From Glaciecola sp947496235 (GTDB taxonomy: Bacteria > Pseudomonadota > Gammaproteobacteria > Enterobacterales > Alteromonadaceae), in contig NZ_JBLWFH010000016.1 in assembly GCF_050306235.1 (NCBI RefSeq), forward strand, positions 1 to 64,000: a stretch of 64,000 bases of DNA, given 5' to 3'. The number at the start of each line of letters is the position of its first letter. Positions within the stretch are counted from its first letter, which is position 1. The position numbers were made by a program, and so were the translations under genes. Positions 49,584 through 59,087 of this stretch are shown in pieces. Under the pieces are notes generated by a model that was given only the letters and a program-made list of their open reading frames with translations, was not told the origin of the DNA and ran no database searches.

Positions 49584-51290
49584 ATGCTCAAATGTCGTCA
49601 GGGATCTTTTTCCTCTAAAGGCGCAAAATCAATAAATCAGGACTGTCTAAAGGTGACAGTGCCTGATTTATTTGATCTTGAACGCCGCGGAATTGTTGCT
49701 GCCATTGCGGATGGCATAAGCAGTAGCCAAGTAAGCCAATATGCTAGTCAAGATGCTGTTGCTAATTTTGTAAGTGACTATTTACTTACTAGTGACATTT
49801 GGTCGCCTCAGCGCGCAGCACAAAGAGTTCTCGAAACAATTAATACGCAACTTTATGTTAAAACCCAGCTTAGTCCCTATCAAGAAAATCCCAACAAAGG
49901 ATATGTTTGCACTTTCAGTGCCTTAATTTTGTTCGGTCAACAAGCCGTCTTATTGCACTGCGGTGACAGTGCAATATACAGAATACGCCAAAATCAAGTC
50001 TCTCTTTGTACAAAAGCCCACAGACAACAAGGAGAGGATGGTAACTATTATTTAAGTAATGCCCTAGGGATTCGCCCAAATTTAAACGTTGATATTATAA
50101 TCATGGACATTGAACCAGATGACTCCTTCGTGTTGATGACAGATGGTGTGTCTGAATTTCTTGAGCCGGATGATTGGCTAGCAATCTTCAATGATAATAA
50201 AGAAGACCTTGATTGCTGTTGTAGCATGATTGCACAAAAATGTTTAGATGCTGGCAGTGATGACAATATTAGTTTGGCCATTATCAATGTACTAAGTACT
50301 TCAGATCATTATCCAAACTACTCACCCGAGGGTTATTTGCCCTTTGTAAAGTCACTTGAATCCGGCACTTTATTGGATAACTGGCGTGTCATTCGTGAAT
50401 TGCATCGCTCTGATCGAAGTCAGGTATTTTTAGCCCAACACATTGATGACGGTAAATCCGCGGTAATTAAAATCCCTGCTATCAGCATGCAAGCGAATTT
50501 ACCTTATTTAGATGAATTCGCCAAAGAAGAGTGGTTAGCTAAAAAAATCAAGCATCCTCAAGTAATTCGTTGCAGTAATTTTACCTCTAGCCGTAGCAGA
50601 TTCTATGTAATGTTGGAATATATTGAGGGTAAAAGTTTACGCCAATGGATAGATGACAATGGCCCAGCCTCACTGGAACAAGTCAGGGATTGGGCGACAC
50701 AACTGACCAATGCCTTTACTGCAATTCATCGACGAGGTGTATTACATCAGGATATTCGTCCCGACAATATATTGATTGATGATGAGGGCATACTAACTAT
50801 TATTGATCTGGGTGCAGCCAGTATATGTGGGCATAATTTTTTATCCAGCGATGAACAGTTGTTTATTCCTGGGGATTTACTTTTTGCTGCCCCGGAATAC
50901 TTCATCGGCATCTGGCCCAATGAACAAGCGGATCAGTTTTCTCTAGCCGTGTTATTTTATTATCTACTGTCTGGAGAGTATCCGTTCAATACTAAGGTAG
51001 CGCGACAATCTAATTATCAAAATATGAATAAGTTACGCTATATCAGTTTGTTCGAAAGAAACATAAATGTGCCTGTATGGGTGGATTCATGTTTGAAAAG
51101 AGCCTGTCAGCCACGAGCGAATAAAAGATACCCGAGCTTGTCTGAATTTGTCTATGACTTACGCCATCCAAACCCAGCATATAGAGATAATTTACCATTG
51201 ATTGAACGCCATCCAGTGAAATTTTGGCAGAGTGTTTCAGGTATATTGTTTGTACTTCTCATAATTGTGTTAATACACTACCAAAGTTAA
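49584..51290 (+). CDS. PP2C phosphatase - Ser/Thr protein kinase fusion with membrane anchor
   Basis: This 568-residue protein joins a PP2C-type phosphatase (about 5-235: INQD, Asp43-Gly44 in IADGISSS, CGDSAIYRIR, LMTDGVSEFLE, DDNISLAI) to a protein kinase (about 265-530: Lys296 in VIKIPA, Asp390 in HQDIRPDN, DLGA at 408-411). It ends in one membrane helix (about 545-563). Related two-headed enzymes stand in assimilatory nitrate loci of Pseudomonas (PA1782 area, from memory); their targets are unknown. It is co-transcribed with the FNT channel. Confidence 0.85.
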   Translation: MLKCRQGSFSSKGAKSINQDCLKVTVPDLFDLERRGIVAAIADGISSSQVSQYASQDAVANFVSDYLLTSDIWSPQRAAQRVLETINTQLYVKTQLSPYQENPNKGYVCTFSALILFGQQAVLLHCGDSAIYRIRQNQVSLCTKAHRQQGEDGNYYLSNALGIRPNLNVDIIIMDIEPDDSFVLMTDGVSEFLEPDDWLAIFNDNKEDLDCCCSMIAQKCLDAGSDDNISLAIINVLSTSDHYPNYSPEGYLPFVKSLESGTLLDNWRVIRELHRSDRSQVFLAQHIDDGKSAVIKIPAISMQANLPYLDEFAKEEWLAKKIKHPQVIRCSNFTSSRSRFYVMLEYIEGKSLRQWIDDNGPASLEQVRDWATQLTNAFTAIHRRGVLHQDIRPDNILIDDEGILTIIDLGAASICGHNFLSSDEQLFIPGDLLFAAPEYFIGIWPNEQADQFSLAVLFYYLLSGEYPFNTKVARQSNYQNMNKLRYISLFERNINVPVWVDSCLKRACQPRANKRYPSLSEFVYDLRHPNPAYRDNLPLIERHPVKFWQSVSGILFVLLIIVLIHYQS

Positions 51291-51318
51291 CAAATGCACC
51301 AAAAAAAGGATGCATTTG
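51291..51318. terminator. Inverted repeat after the kinase gene
   Basis: CAAATGCA (51291-51298) and TGCATTTG (51311-51318) form an 8-bp stem with CC/GG extending toward a loop of A. It starts directly after the kinase stop codon. A GTTGTTGG tail follows, so it may be a weak terminator of the FNT-kinase unit; TGCACC...GGTGC sequence nearby could alternatively be part of an NtrC-type site for nirB. Confidence 0.4.
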
Positions 51319-51395
51319 CTTGTTGTTGGTGCGAAAAAGCTTACTGCTTTACGCTCTTTATCCCTTATCTATTTGTTATTTAAAGCAAAATAGTA

Positions 51396-51412
51396 TTGGC
51401 ACATAACTTGTA
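51396..51412 (+). promoter_or_regulatory. Sigma-54 promoter of the nirB operon
   Basis: TTGGCAC-N5-TTGTA, the same -24/-12 form as before the FNT gene, with T for C in the -12 GC. The start point should be near 51423, leaving a leader of about 130 bases before nirB. Confidence 0.7.
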
Positions 51413-51437
51413 TTGAACTCAACACCGTTTTTTAGTT

Positions 51438-51532
51438 TCTCAAGCGAATTGAGAGTCTAAAACACAAACAATTTAGTAAAAGCTTAAATAGGCAACGAAG
51501 CCCACAACCTTAAAGGTTGTGGGTTTTTTTTT
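51438..51532 (+). promoter_or_regulatory. ANTAR-type antitermination leader 2 before nirB
   Basis: A first hairpin TCTCA/TGAGA (51438-51454) has AGCGAA in its loop. A second, GGC-AACGAA-GCC (51491-51502), has a hexaloop with A1 and G4 and overlaps the 5' arm of the terminator (CCCACAACCT at 51501-51510 with the complement at 51514-51523, then nine T). This two-hairpin layout is what ANTAR proteins such as NasR recognise. Confidence 0.75.
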
Positions 51533-51554
51533 GCCTCAAAAATAGGTGAATAAA

Positions 51555-54098
51555 ATGAATCATTCTTCGCAACAACACATTGTAGTGATCGGCAATGGCA
51601 TGGTAGGCCATCACTTTGTTGAACAACTTGTAAACAGTGAATATAACTGCCGTATAACCGTGCTGAGCGGAGAAAGCCGTCTGGCATATGACAGAGTATA
51701 TTTATCCTCTTATTTTTCAGGTAAAACCGCTGAAGATTTAGCTTTGACTGATGAAAAAACTTACCAAGACTGGGGAGTTGAAGCTGTTACTAATGCTTGG
51801 GTTACAGATATTGATCGTGACAGTAAAGTAGTTACTACCAAAGACGGCAATACTTATTCCTACGATAAATTAGTACTCGCCACTGGTTCTTATCCTTTTG
51901 TTCCACCAATTCCGGGTAATGACCAACCTCATTGTTTGGTCTATCGCACCATTGAGGATCTTGAAGCCATCAGCGCCTCTGCTCAACAAAGTAAAATTGG
52001 TGTAGTCGTCGGCGGTGGGTTGTTAGGCTTAGAAGCGGCAAATGCACTTAAACAAGCGGGTTTAGAAACTCACGTGGTGGAGTTCGCCCCACAATTGATG
52101 GCCGTGCAACTTGACCCTATGGGCGGTGATTTATTAAAGCAAAAAATTGAAGCTTTAGGGGTAACAGTACACACCCAAAAAGCAACTGAAGTGATCGAAA
52201 AAGGTCAACATAGCCGTTACCGCATGAAATTTGCTGATGGTTCACACTTAGAAACCGACTTGGTCTTATTTTCTGCGGGTATTCGTCCAAGTGACCAATT
52301 AGCAAAAGAATTTGGTCTTGTGATTGGCGAGCGCGGCGGCATAGTCATAGACAACCAATGTAAAACATCTGACAACGATATTTACGCTATTGGTGAATGC
52401 GCACTATGGGAAAAACGTATTTATGGATTAGTGGCACCTGGTTACGCTATGGCCCGCGCTGCTGTGGCAGATATATCCGGTAACGAAGGCGCTTTTACCG
52501 GTGCAGATATGAGTACCAAACTTAAACTCATGGGAGTTGAAGTAGGTTCAATTGGTGATGCCCACGTCCGTACTCCAGGGGCTCAAGTGTATACCTATCA
52601 CGATCAACCTGCAGGCGTTTATAAAAAGCTAGTTGTAGATGCAAATCGCTCATTGGTACTTGGAGCGGTATTAATCGGTGATACCAGCGATTACGATACA
52701 TTATTGCAGTATTCGTTAAATGGCATCGCGCTTCCTGAAAGTCCTCAAGCGCTCATATTGCCCTCTTCTGGCGACGCACCTTTATTGGGTGCAGATGCTC
52801 TAGGCGACACTGCCACTATTTGTTCATGCCACAATGTTTCCAAAGGTGACATTGTGGGTGCCATCGACGGCGGTTGTTGCTCTTTAGGCGATGTAAAATC
52901 CTCCACTAAAGCGAGCACGGGTTGTGGTGGTTGTGCTGCTTTGTTGAAAAACATTGTCGATAGCGAATTGGAAAAACGTGGCGTAGAAGTTTCTAAAGCT
53001 ATCTGTGAACATTTCGATTTTACTCGTCAAGAGCTATATCATTTAATTCAAGTTGGCGGCATCAAAAGCTTTGACGAGCTACTTGAAAAACATGGAACAG
53101 GGTTGGGTTGTGATATTTGTAAGCCAGCTGCTGGTTCTATCTTTGCGTCTGTTTGGAATGACTATGTTTTGGCTCGCCAGCATCAGCCGCTGCAAGACAC
53201 CAACGACACCTATTTAGGTAATATGCAAAAAGACGGAACCTATTCCATTGTTCCGCGCGTTGCTGGTGGTGAGATCACACCTGATAAACTAATTTTATTG
53301 GGTGAAGTCGCTAAAAAATACAACTTATATACCAAGATCACTGGCGGACAACGTATTGATTTGTTTGGTGCACGCGTCGAACAACTACCCGCTATTTGGC
53401 AAGCCTTAGTTGAAGGTGGATTTGAAACAGGCCACGCCTATGCCAAAGCACTTAGAACAGTAAAATCTTGTGTCGGTAGCACTTGGTGTCGTTATGGCGT
53501 GCAAGATTCTGTTACCAAAGCCATTGATTTGGAAAACCGTTACAAAGGTTTAAGAGCGCCACACAAGATAAAATTTGCGGTTTCAGGCTGTACCCGCGAA
53601 TGTGCCGAGGCTCAAGGCAAAGACATAGGTGTTATTGCTACCGAAAATGGCTGGAATCTATATGTCTGCGGAAACGGTGGTATGAAACCTCGTCACGCCG
53701 ACTTATTCGCTACTGATTTAGATGATGAGACCTTGGTTAAATATATCGATAGAGTCCTAATGTTCTACGCAAAAACAGCGGACCGTTTACAACGCACCTC
53801 GGTGTGGATGGAAAATCTTGAAGGCGGTTTGGATTATCTAAAATCTGTAGTTATTGATGACGCTCTTGGTATTTGTGATGAACTAGAAGCACAAATGCAG
53901 CTCATTACTGATAGCTACCAATGTGAATGGAAAACGACTATTGAATCGCCAGAAGCATTAAAACGTTTCCGTCAGTTCGTTAACAGCGATGAAAAAGATA
54001 GCAACATTCAGTTTGTATCTGAAAGAGAACAAATTCGTCCAGCTACCAATGCTGAAAAATATGCTGCTGGAAAAGCAATTCCAGTAGCTATTGTTTAG
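51555..54098 (+). CDS. nirB: Assimilatory nitrite reductase large subunit
   Basis: The 847-residue NirB reduces nitrite to ammonium with NAD(P)H. Order of domains: FAD/NAD oxidoreductase (about 5-300; IVVIGNGMVGHHFVEQL, GIRPSD, YAIGECAL), a BFD-like [2Fe-2S] domain (about 415-480; CSCHNVS...CGGC), ferredoxin-like half domains and the sirohaem/4Fe-4S domain (CVGSTWCRYG, GCTRECAEAQGKDIG, CGNGG). The ATG at 51555 has AGGTG upstream and is preferred over GTG at 51546. nirD follows after ten bases. Confidence 0.96.
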   Translation: MNHSSQQHIVVIGNGMVGHHFVEQLVNSEYNCRITVLSGESRLAYDRVYLSSYFSGKTAEDLALTDEKTYQDWGVEAVTNAWVTDIDRDSKVVTTKDGNTYSYDKLVLATGSYPFVPPIPGNDQPHCLVYRTIEDLEAISASAQQSKIGVVVGGGLLGLEAANALKQAGLETHVVEFAPQLMAVQLDPMGGDLLKQKIEALGVTVHTQKATEVIEKGQHSRYRMKFADGSHLETDLVLFSAGIRPSDQLAKEFGLVIGERGGIVIDNQCKTSDNDIYAIGECALWEKRIYGLVAPGYAMARAAVADISGNEGAFTGADMSTKLKLMGVEVGSIGDAHVRTPGAQVYTYHDQPAGVYKKLVVDANRSLVLGAVLIGDTSDYDTLLQYSLNGIALPESPQALILPSSGDAPLLGADALGDTATICSCHNVSKGDIVGAIDGGCCSLGDVKSSTKASTGCGGCAALLKNIVDSELEKRGVEVSKAICEHFDFTRQELYHLIQVGGIKSFDELLEKHGTGLGCDICKPAAGSIFASVWNDYVLARQHQPLQDTNDTYLGNMQKDGTYSIVPRVAGGEITPDKLILLGEVAKKYNLYTKITGGQRIDLFGARVEQLPAIWQALVEGGFETGHAYAKALRTVKSCVGSTWCRYGVQDSVTKAIDLENRYKGLRAPHKIKFAVSGCTRECAEAQGKDIGVIATENGWNLYVCGNGGMKPRHADLFATDLDDETLVKYIDRVLMFYAKTADRLQRTSVWMENLEGGLDYLKSVVIDDALGICDELEAQMQLITDSYQCEWKTTIESPEALKRFRQFVNSDEKDSNIQFVSEREQIRPATNAEKYAAGKAIPVAIV

Positions 54099-54108
54099 GA
54101 GAAATTAA

Positions 54109-54459
54109 ATGCTTACACAAGCCAACACTCAAAATATTCACGATATTTGTCATCTTGATGATTTGGTAATTAATAGCGGAGTTTGTGCCTTGGTTGACGG
54201 GATGCAAGTTGCAATTTTTACAGTATCTACTGGACAGGAAACACTCTATTTTGCCATTAGTAACTGGGACCCTATTGGTCAAGCCAACGTCTTGTATCGC
54301 GGTATTGTAGGTACGCTTAAAGAAAAAATTGTAGTCGCCTCTCCCCTCTATAAAGAGCACTATGATCTTGCGTCAGGAAATTGTATTGAACGTGATGACG
54401 TTAAAGTGCAAACCTTTCCTGTACATATTGAAAACGATCGTGTTTTGATTGAAATCTGA
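54109..54459 (+). CDS. nirD: Assimilatory nitrite reductase small subunit
   Basis: The 116-residue protein has the Rieske-like fold of NirD: HDICHLDDLVINSGVCALVDGMQVAIF at the start and ASPLYKEHYDLASGNCIE near the end. The Cys and His ligands of a true Rieske cluster are absent (SPLYKEH in place of CPLH), as is usual for NirD, so it is a structural subunit without its own cluster. It lies between nirB and nasA, and nasA starts eleven bases after its stop. Confidence 0.92.
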   Translation: MLTQANTQNIHDICHLDDLVINSGVCALVDGMQVAIFTVSTGQETLYFAISNWDPIGQANVLYRGIVGTLKEKIVVASPLYKEHYDLASGNCIERDDVKVQTFPVHIENDRVLIEI

Positions 54460-54469
54460 GGATACAACT

Positions 54470-57223
54470 GTGTACGCGGCGCTAACAAACCAATTGCCTA
54501 TTACTGGACAACACAATGAAAGGCTGTTGCAAACGACCTGCCCTTATTGTGGTGTTGGTTGTGGCGTCGACGTAATTGCTGACAACAAAGAAGAATTTGG
54601 ATTACGAGATTTAACTGGAAGTTCAGATCATCCAGCAAATTTTGGACGCTTGTGCATTAAAGGCACTCACTTGTTGGAAACCTTAAGTCCAGAAAAACGA
54701 CTGTTAAATCCTACTGTTTTTGGAAAACAAGTAAGTTGGGATACAGCAATCTCTACTGTGGCTGAAAAAATATCGCATATCGTCAAGGAATACGGTCCAG
54801 AGGCTATGGCCATCTATGGTTCAGGTCAATTGTTGACTGAAGATTACTATGTTGCCAATAAGTTTATGAAAGGCTTTATTGGTAGCGCGAACATAGACAC
54901 CAATTCTCGACTCTGTATGTCTTCAGCAGTGGTAGCTCATAAAAGAGCCTTTGGTGAGGACATTGTCCCCTGCAATTATGAAGATCTAGAGCACACTGAT
55001 TTACTTATTTTAGTTGGTAGCAACGCGGCCTGGACGCACCCGGTTTTATTTCAACGAATGGAACGCGCTAAATTACGCAATCCGCAGATGAAAATAGTGG
55101 TCGTTGACCCTAGAGCAACAGACAGCACTAGTATCGCAGATTTACATCTTGGTTTAAAAGCAGGTTCAGATAGTGCGTTATTTTGTGGTTTATTACATTT
55201 CTTGCATGAAAATAATCATTTAGATTCGGATTTTATCCAAACTTCAACATCGGGATTCGAATCTGCTATTGAAGCTGCAGCACCATGGACACTGGAACAA
55301 GTAGCGCAAAGCTGTGATTTACCAATTCATACTATTCAAACGTTATATCAATGGTTTAGCCAACTTCCTCGGGTTGTAACCTTTTTTTCAATGGGAATTA
55401 ATCAGTCCACCAGCGGCGTTGACAAGGGAAATGCGATTATTAATTGTCATTTAGCCACCGGTAAAATTGGTCGAGACGGATGTGGGCCGTTTTCTATCAC
55501 TGGACAGCCTAATGCCATGGGAGGACGAGAAGTTGGCGGTTTATCTAACGTGCTTGCTGCACACATGGATATTGAAAATCCAGAGCATCACACAACAGTA
55601 AAACGATTTTGGCAAGCACCTAATTTAGTCAATCAGCCAGGTTTACGTGCCGTCGACATGTTTAAAGCGGTCGCTGAAGGAAAGGTAAAATGTATTTGGA
55701 TAATGGCGACAAATCCAGTAGCCAGCATGCCCAACAGAGCTCTGATTGAAGCTGCGCTAAAAAAATGTGAATTGGTCATAGTATCAGAAACAGCCGCTAC
55801 CAATGACACTTTGCAATTTGCCGACATCGCATTACCTGCAACCGGTTGGTCAGAAAAGAACGGCACAGTCACCAATTCTGAACGACGTATATCTCGTCAA
55901 AGAGGATTAGTCATTCCTACCGGACAAGCAAAGCATGATTGGGAAATAATATCTTTGGTTGCTCGCGCTATGGGGTTTGAAAAGGCATTTGATTACCAAC
56001 ATCCGGTTGATATTTTTACCGAACATTGCGCCTTAACCGCAGCGAATAACCATGGCAGTAGAGCTTTAGACTTAGGTTCGCTAGCAACCTTATCCCGCGG
56101 AGAATACGATAATCTGCGCCCGGTGCAATGGCCATTAAACAATCAACAGAGCAATAATGCTAGATTGTTCGCCAATGGCAAATTTTATACCCAAGACAAA
56201 AAAGCAAAATTCATTAGCATCACACCTAAATTACCTGAACAACAAACTAGCAGTGAGTACCCCTACATATTGAACACGGGGCGTATTCGTGACCAGTGGC
56301 ACACAATGACGCGTACGGGAAATGCCCCAAGATTACTCAAACATTTGGACCGTCCTTGGTTAAGCATTCATCCCTTAGATGCTAAATCTGTTGGAATTAA
56401 AGAGGGCCAATTAGTAGCCCTATCTTCAGCTTGCAACCAAGAAATAAAGGTCGTATTGCCTGCAAAATTTGATAACGGCCAGCGAAAAGGTGAATGTTTT
56501 GCACCCTTTCACTGGTCTGCTACCTGGGGATCTCATTGTAAAGTGGGCGCTTTATTAACAGGTGCAAATGATCCGCTTTCTGGACAACCAGAGTTAAAAC
56601 ACGCGGCGGTAAATTTAACTCCAGTTTCTTATAACACCTATGGGAAATTATATGGAAACGCCACTTATTTAGCCGAAATTAAACGCAAATGCGACTACTG
56701 GTTAGATACCCCAACAATAGAGAACATGGGTTCTGATATTGCCGATAGTAGCGAGTTGATGACCTTTTGTGCTGATGTGATGTCATGTTTACCTACAGAT
56801 ACACAATGGACTAGTTATCAAAGTGCCAATAAGGCAACTATTGTGGTCACTAAACAAGACAAACTAGTGTTAGTTATCATGTTGTCTGACGCCTATGTAG
56901 ACATCCCCATGGATTGGTTAGACAGTTTATATACCCAAGAGAAACAGCTAACACCTGAACAAATTAATGGTCTATTAGAACATCAAGCTGATGAAGCTTT
57001 TAGACTCGGTAAGTTGGTTTGTAGTTGTCATGGTGTTCGTGAGAAAACCATCACTGATGCCATAAATCAAGGCGTTGAAACAGTTGCAGGTCTTGGTAAA
57101 GCACTTAAGTGCGGCACTAACTGTGGTTCTTGCAAATCAGAACTCGCCAGCCTTATTAAATATACAAGCGCGAAAACGCCGCTTGCTTCCACTAAGGAAA
57201 CCGAAAATGAATCTGTTATTTGA
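54470..57223 (+). CDS. nasA: Assimilatory nitrate reductase, molybdopterin catalytic subunit
   Basis: The 917-residue NasA reduces nitrate to nitrite in the cytoplasm. N-terminal [4Fe-4S] cysteines are in TTCPYCGVGCGVD and RLCIKG; the molybdopterin regions are visible (DTNSRLCMSSAVVAHKRAFGED, IMATNPVASMPN, TGRIRDQWHTMTRTG). A C-terminal BFD-like [2Fe-2S] domain (VCSCHGVREKTI...CGTNCGSC) supplies electrons. The GTG at 54470 has GAGGA seven bases upstream; a TTG at 54449 would overlap nirD and is less likely. The end overlaps cobA by 17 bases. Confidence 0.95.
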   Translation: MYAALTNQLPITGQHNERLLQTTCPYCGVGCGVDVIADNKEEFGLRDLTGSSDHPANFGRLCIKGTHLLETLSPEKRLLNPTVFGKQVSWDTAISTVAEKISHIVKEYGPEAMAIYGSGQLLTEDYYVANKFMKGFIGSANIDTNSRLCMSSAVVAHKRAFGEDIVPCNYEDLEHTDLLILVGSNAAWTHPVLFQRMERAKLRNPQMKIVVVDPRATDSTSIADLHLGLKAGSDSALFCGLLHFLHENNHLDSDFIQTSTSGFESAIEAAAPWTLEQVAQSCDLPIHTIQTLYQWFSQLPRVVTFFSMGINQSTSGVDKGNAIINCHLATGKIGRDGCGPFSITGQPNAMGGREVGGLSNVLAAHMDIENPEHHTTVKRFWQAPNLVNQPGLRAVDMFKAVAEGKVKCIWIMATNPVASMPNRALIEAALKKCELVIVSETAATNDTLQFADIALPATGWSEKNGTVTNSERRISRQRGLVIPTGQAKHDWEIISLVARAMGFEKAFDYQHPVDIFTEHCALTAANNHGSRALDLGSLATLSRGEYDNLRPVQWPLNNQQSNNARLFANGKFYTQDKKAKFISITPKLPEQQTSSEYPYILNTGRIRDQWHTMTRTGNAPRLLKHLDRPWLSIHPLDAKSVGIKEGQLVALSSACNQEIKVVLPAKFDNGQRKGECFAPFHWSATWGSHCKVGALLTGANDPLSGQPELKHAAVNLTPVSYNTYGKLYGNATYLAEIKRKCDYWLDTPTIENMGSDIADSSELMTFCADVMSCLPTDTQWTSYQSANKATIVVTKQDKLVLVIMLSDAYVDIPMDWLDSLYTQEKQLTPEQINGLLEHQADEAFRLGKLVCSCHGVREKTITDAINQGVETVAGLGKALKCGTNCGSCKSELASLIKYTSAKTPLASTKETENESVI

Positions 57224-58097
57224 TAAAATTGCTGCGCCATTTGTGCAAGGAGCTTTACGGTTACAGTCTATGTTTTCCGCTGGTTACCTTAGCAAGGTAA
57301 TAGACAAGACTGAAGTTTCAGCTCGAATCGGAGAGGTATTTATCGTCGGTGCAGGGCCTGGCGATGCAGAGCTTTTAACCATGAAAGCTTATCGTTTATT
57401 ACAAACAGCCGATGTTGTGCTGTTTGATTGGCTAGTAGATGAATCTGTGCTTAATTGTATTCCTCGTCATGTGGCCAGAGAGTTTGTTGGTAAACGTTGT
57501 GGTCAGCATAGCATGCCACAAGAAAAAATATGTGAACGCTTAGTATCTTTAGGGCTTGAAGGAAAACGTGTAGTACGATTAAAAGGCGGAGATCCCGCTA
57601 TTTTTGCTCGCACTAGCGAAGAAACCACTGCTTTGCAGAAAGCGGGGATTCCGTTTGCAATAGTGCCTGGCATTACTGCGGCGTCTGGGGCCTCTGCTTA
57701 TACAGGCATTCCATTGACTGATCGTCGTTGTGCAAAATCGGTGCGTTTAATAACAGCTCAATTTGAGAACCCGAAGAAACAAGCTGACTGGTCTGCTATT
57801 GCCAAAAGCTCCGTGCATGAAACTACGGTTGTATACATGGGATTAAAAAAACTCAAACAATTGTCTGAAAAATTAATGGATGCGGGCATCGACACTAGTA
57901 TTCCTGTTGCGGTAATAGATAACGCGTGCTGTAATGATCAACAAGTTATCACAGGTTCTATCAGCGATATCAGTGAACGCGTTGCTTTAGCTACAATCAA
58001 GGGCCCTGCTTTAGTGGTTATTGGTCAAGTGGTAGCTTGTCGCCAAGCGGTATCCATAGATTTATTAGACTATTCGTATGAGAAATGTACCCTTTAG
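57207..58097 (+). CDS. cobA: Uroporphyrinogen-III C-methyltransferase (sirohaem synthesis)
   Basis: The 296-residue protein makes precorrin-2 from uroporphyrinogen III by two SAM-dependent methylations, the branch to sirohaem needed by NirB. Motifs are VGAGPGDAELLTMKAYRLLQTADVVLFD, VGKRCGQHSMPQ, VVRLKGGDPAIFAR, VPGITAASGASAYTGIPLTDR and VYMGLKKL. About 30 residues precede the methyltransferase domain. The ATG at 57207 has AAGGAAA upstream. It overlaps nasA and the next gene, so it belongs to the nirB-nirD-nasA operon. Confidence 0.93.
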   Translation: MNLLFDKIAAPFVQGALRLQSMFSAGYLSKVIDKTEVSARIGEVFIVGAGPGDAELLTMKAYRLLQTADVVLFDWLVDESVLNCIPRHVAREFVGKRCGQHSMPQEKICERLVSLGLEGKRVVRLKGGDPAIFARTSEETTALQKAGIPFAIVPGITAASGASAYTGIPLTDRRCAKSVRLITAQFENPKKQADWSAIAKSSVHETTVVYMGLKKLKQLSEKLMDAGIDTSIPVAVIDNACCNDQQVITGSISDISERVALATIKGPALVVIGQVVACRQAVSIDLLDYSYEKCTL

Positions 58098-59067
58098 TGA
58101 TTATATTAAGGCCATAGGTAAAGGTCAGAGAGGCGCTCGCCATCTGACCTTTGAAGAAGCTTATGATGCAATGTCACAACTTCTGGATGAAAAAATAGCG
58201 CCAGAACAGGCCGGCGCGTTTTTAATGTTATTAAGGATGCAAGAAGAATCTGTAGATGAATTAAAAGGCTTTATTCAAGCCTGTAGAGAACGTGTTTCCC
58301 CCCAACTTTCAGAATGTAAATTCAATCTTGATATCGGTTGTTATGCAGGCAAGCGACGCCAACTTCCTTGGTATTTATTAAGCGTTGCCTTGCTAGTACA
58401 AGCTGGCTATCGAATATGTTTGCATGGCGCCTCAGAACCTGGTTCTCAACGCTACTATGCCAGTCATGCTTTGCCCGCCTTAGGTTTACCTCTTGCTGAT
58501 TCAATAGAAAAAGCTCAAAAAGACGTAGATCAATTTGGGGTTTGCTATCTAGATTTGGGCATTGCACTAAAACCACTAGATCGTATTATAAAAATGCGTG
58601 AATTATTCGGTTTGCGTTCTTGTGCCAATACCCTTGCTAGATTACTAAATCCTAGTAAGGCTCCCTTTGCTATTCAAGGGGTATACCACACGCATTTAGA
58701 TGAAAGACATGCAGCAGTAAATCAAACATTTACAGATCAAGCTTCTCTAGTATTTCGTGGAGACGGTGGCGATCCAGAAATAAATCGTGATCGTGATACC
58801 CATCTATATTTTACTCGGTCAGGCACGATCGAGAAAATAAATCTGCCTGAGGCAAAAGGTTGGGCGTTAAAAGAACAAGGGTTCACTAGCGACACTATGC
58901 TCTCCGTTTGGCGAGGTAAATTCTCTCACGGATACGGCGAACAAGCTGTTATCGCTTCACTTTCCGGTTATCTGATGTTACTTGAAAACCTCAATATTGA
59001 GCAGGCAATTAGTAAAGCCGAGCAATACTGGCAGATGCGCAATAAAGAAGCGCTGCCATTCCATTAG
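58078..59067 (+). CDS. TrpD2-like (anthranilate phosphoribosyltransferase-related) protein
   Basis: The 329-residue protein has the fold pattern of class IV phosphoribosyltransferases (helical N-terminus with HLTFEEAYDAMSQLLDEKIAPEQAGAFLMLLRMQEESVDELKGF). The GTGGD phosphate-binding motif of TrpD is replaced by DIGCYAGKRR, as in YbiB/TrpD2 proteins that lack TrpD activity. Later parts (GVYHTHLDERH, VFRGDGGDPEINRDRDTHLYF) are typical of that branch. It overlaps cobA by 20 bases and ends the nitrate operon. Substrate unknown; nucleic-acid binding is reported for E. coli YbiB. Confidence 0.8.
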   Translation: MRNVPFSDYIKAIGKGQRGARHLTFEEAYDAMSQLLDEKIAPEQAGAFLMLLRMQEESVDELKGFIQACRERVSPQLSECKFNLDIGCYAGKRRQLPWYLLSVALLVQAGYRICLHGASEPGSQRYYASHALPALGLPLADSIEKAQKDVDQFGVCYLDLGIALKPLDRIIKMRELFGLRSCANTLARLLNPSKAPFAIQGVYHTHLDERHAAVNQTFTDQASLVFRGDGGDPEINRDRDTHLYFTRSGTIEKINLPEAKGWALKEQGFTSDTMLSVWRGKFSHGYGEQAVIASLSGYLMLLENLNIEQAISKAEQYWQMRNKEALPFH

Positions 59068-59087
59068 GTTACTTTTTGTGCATCCGG

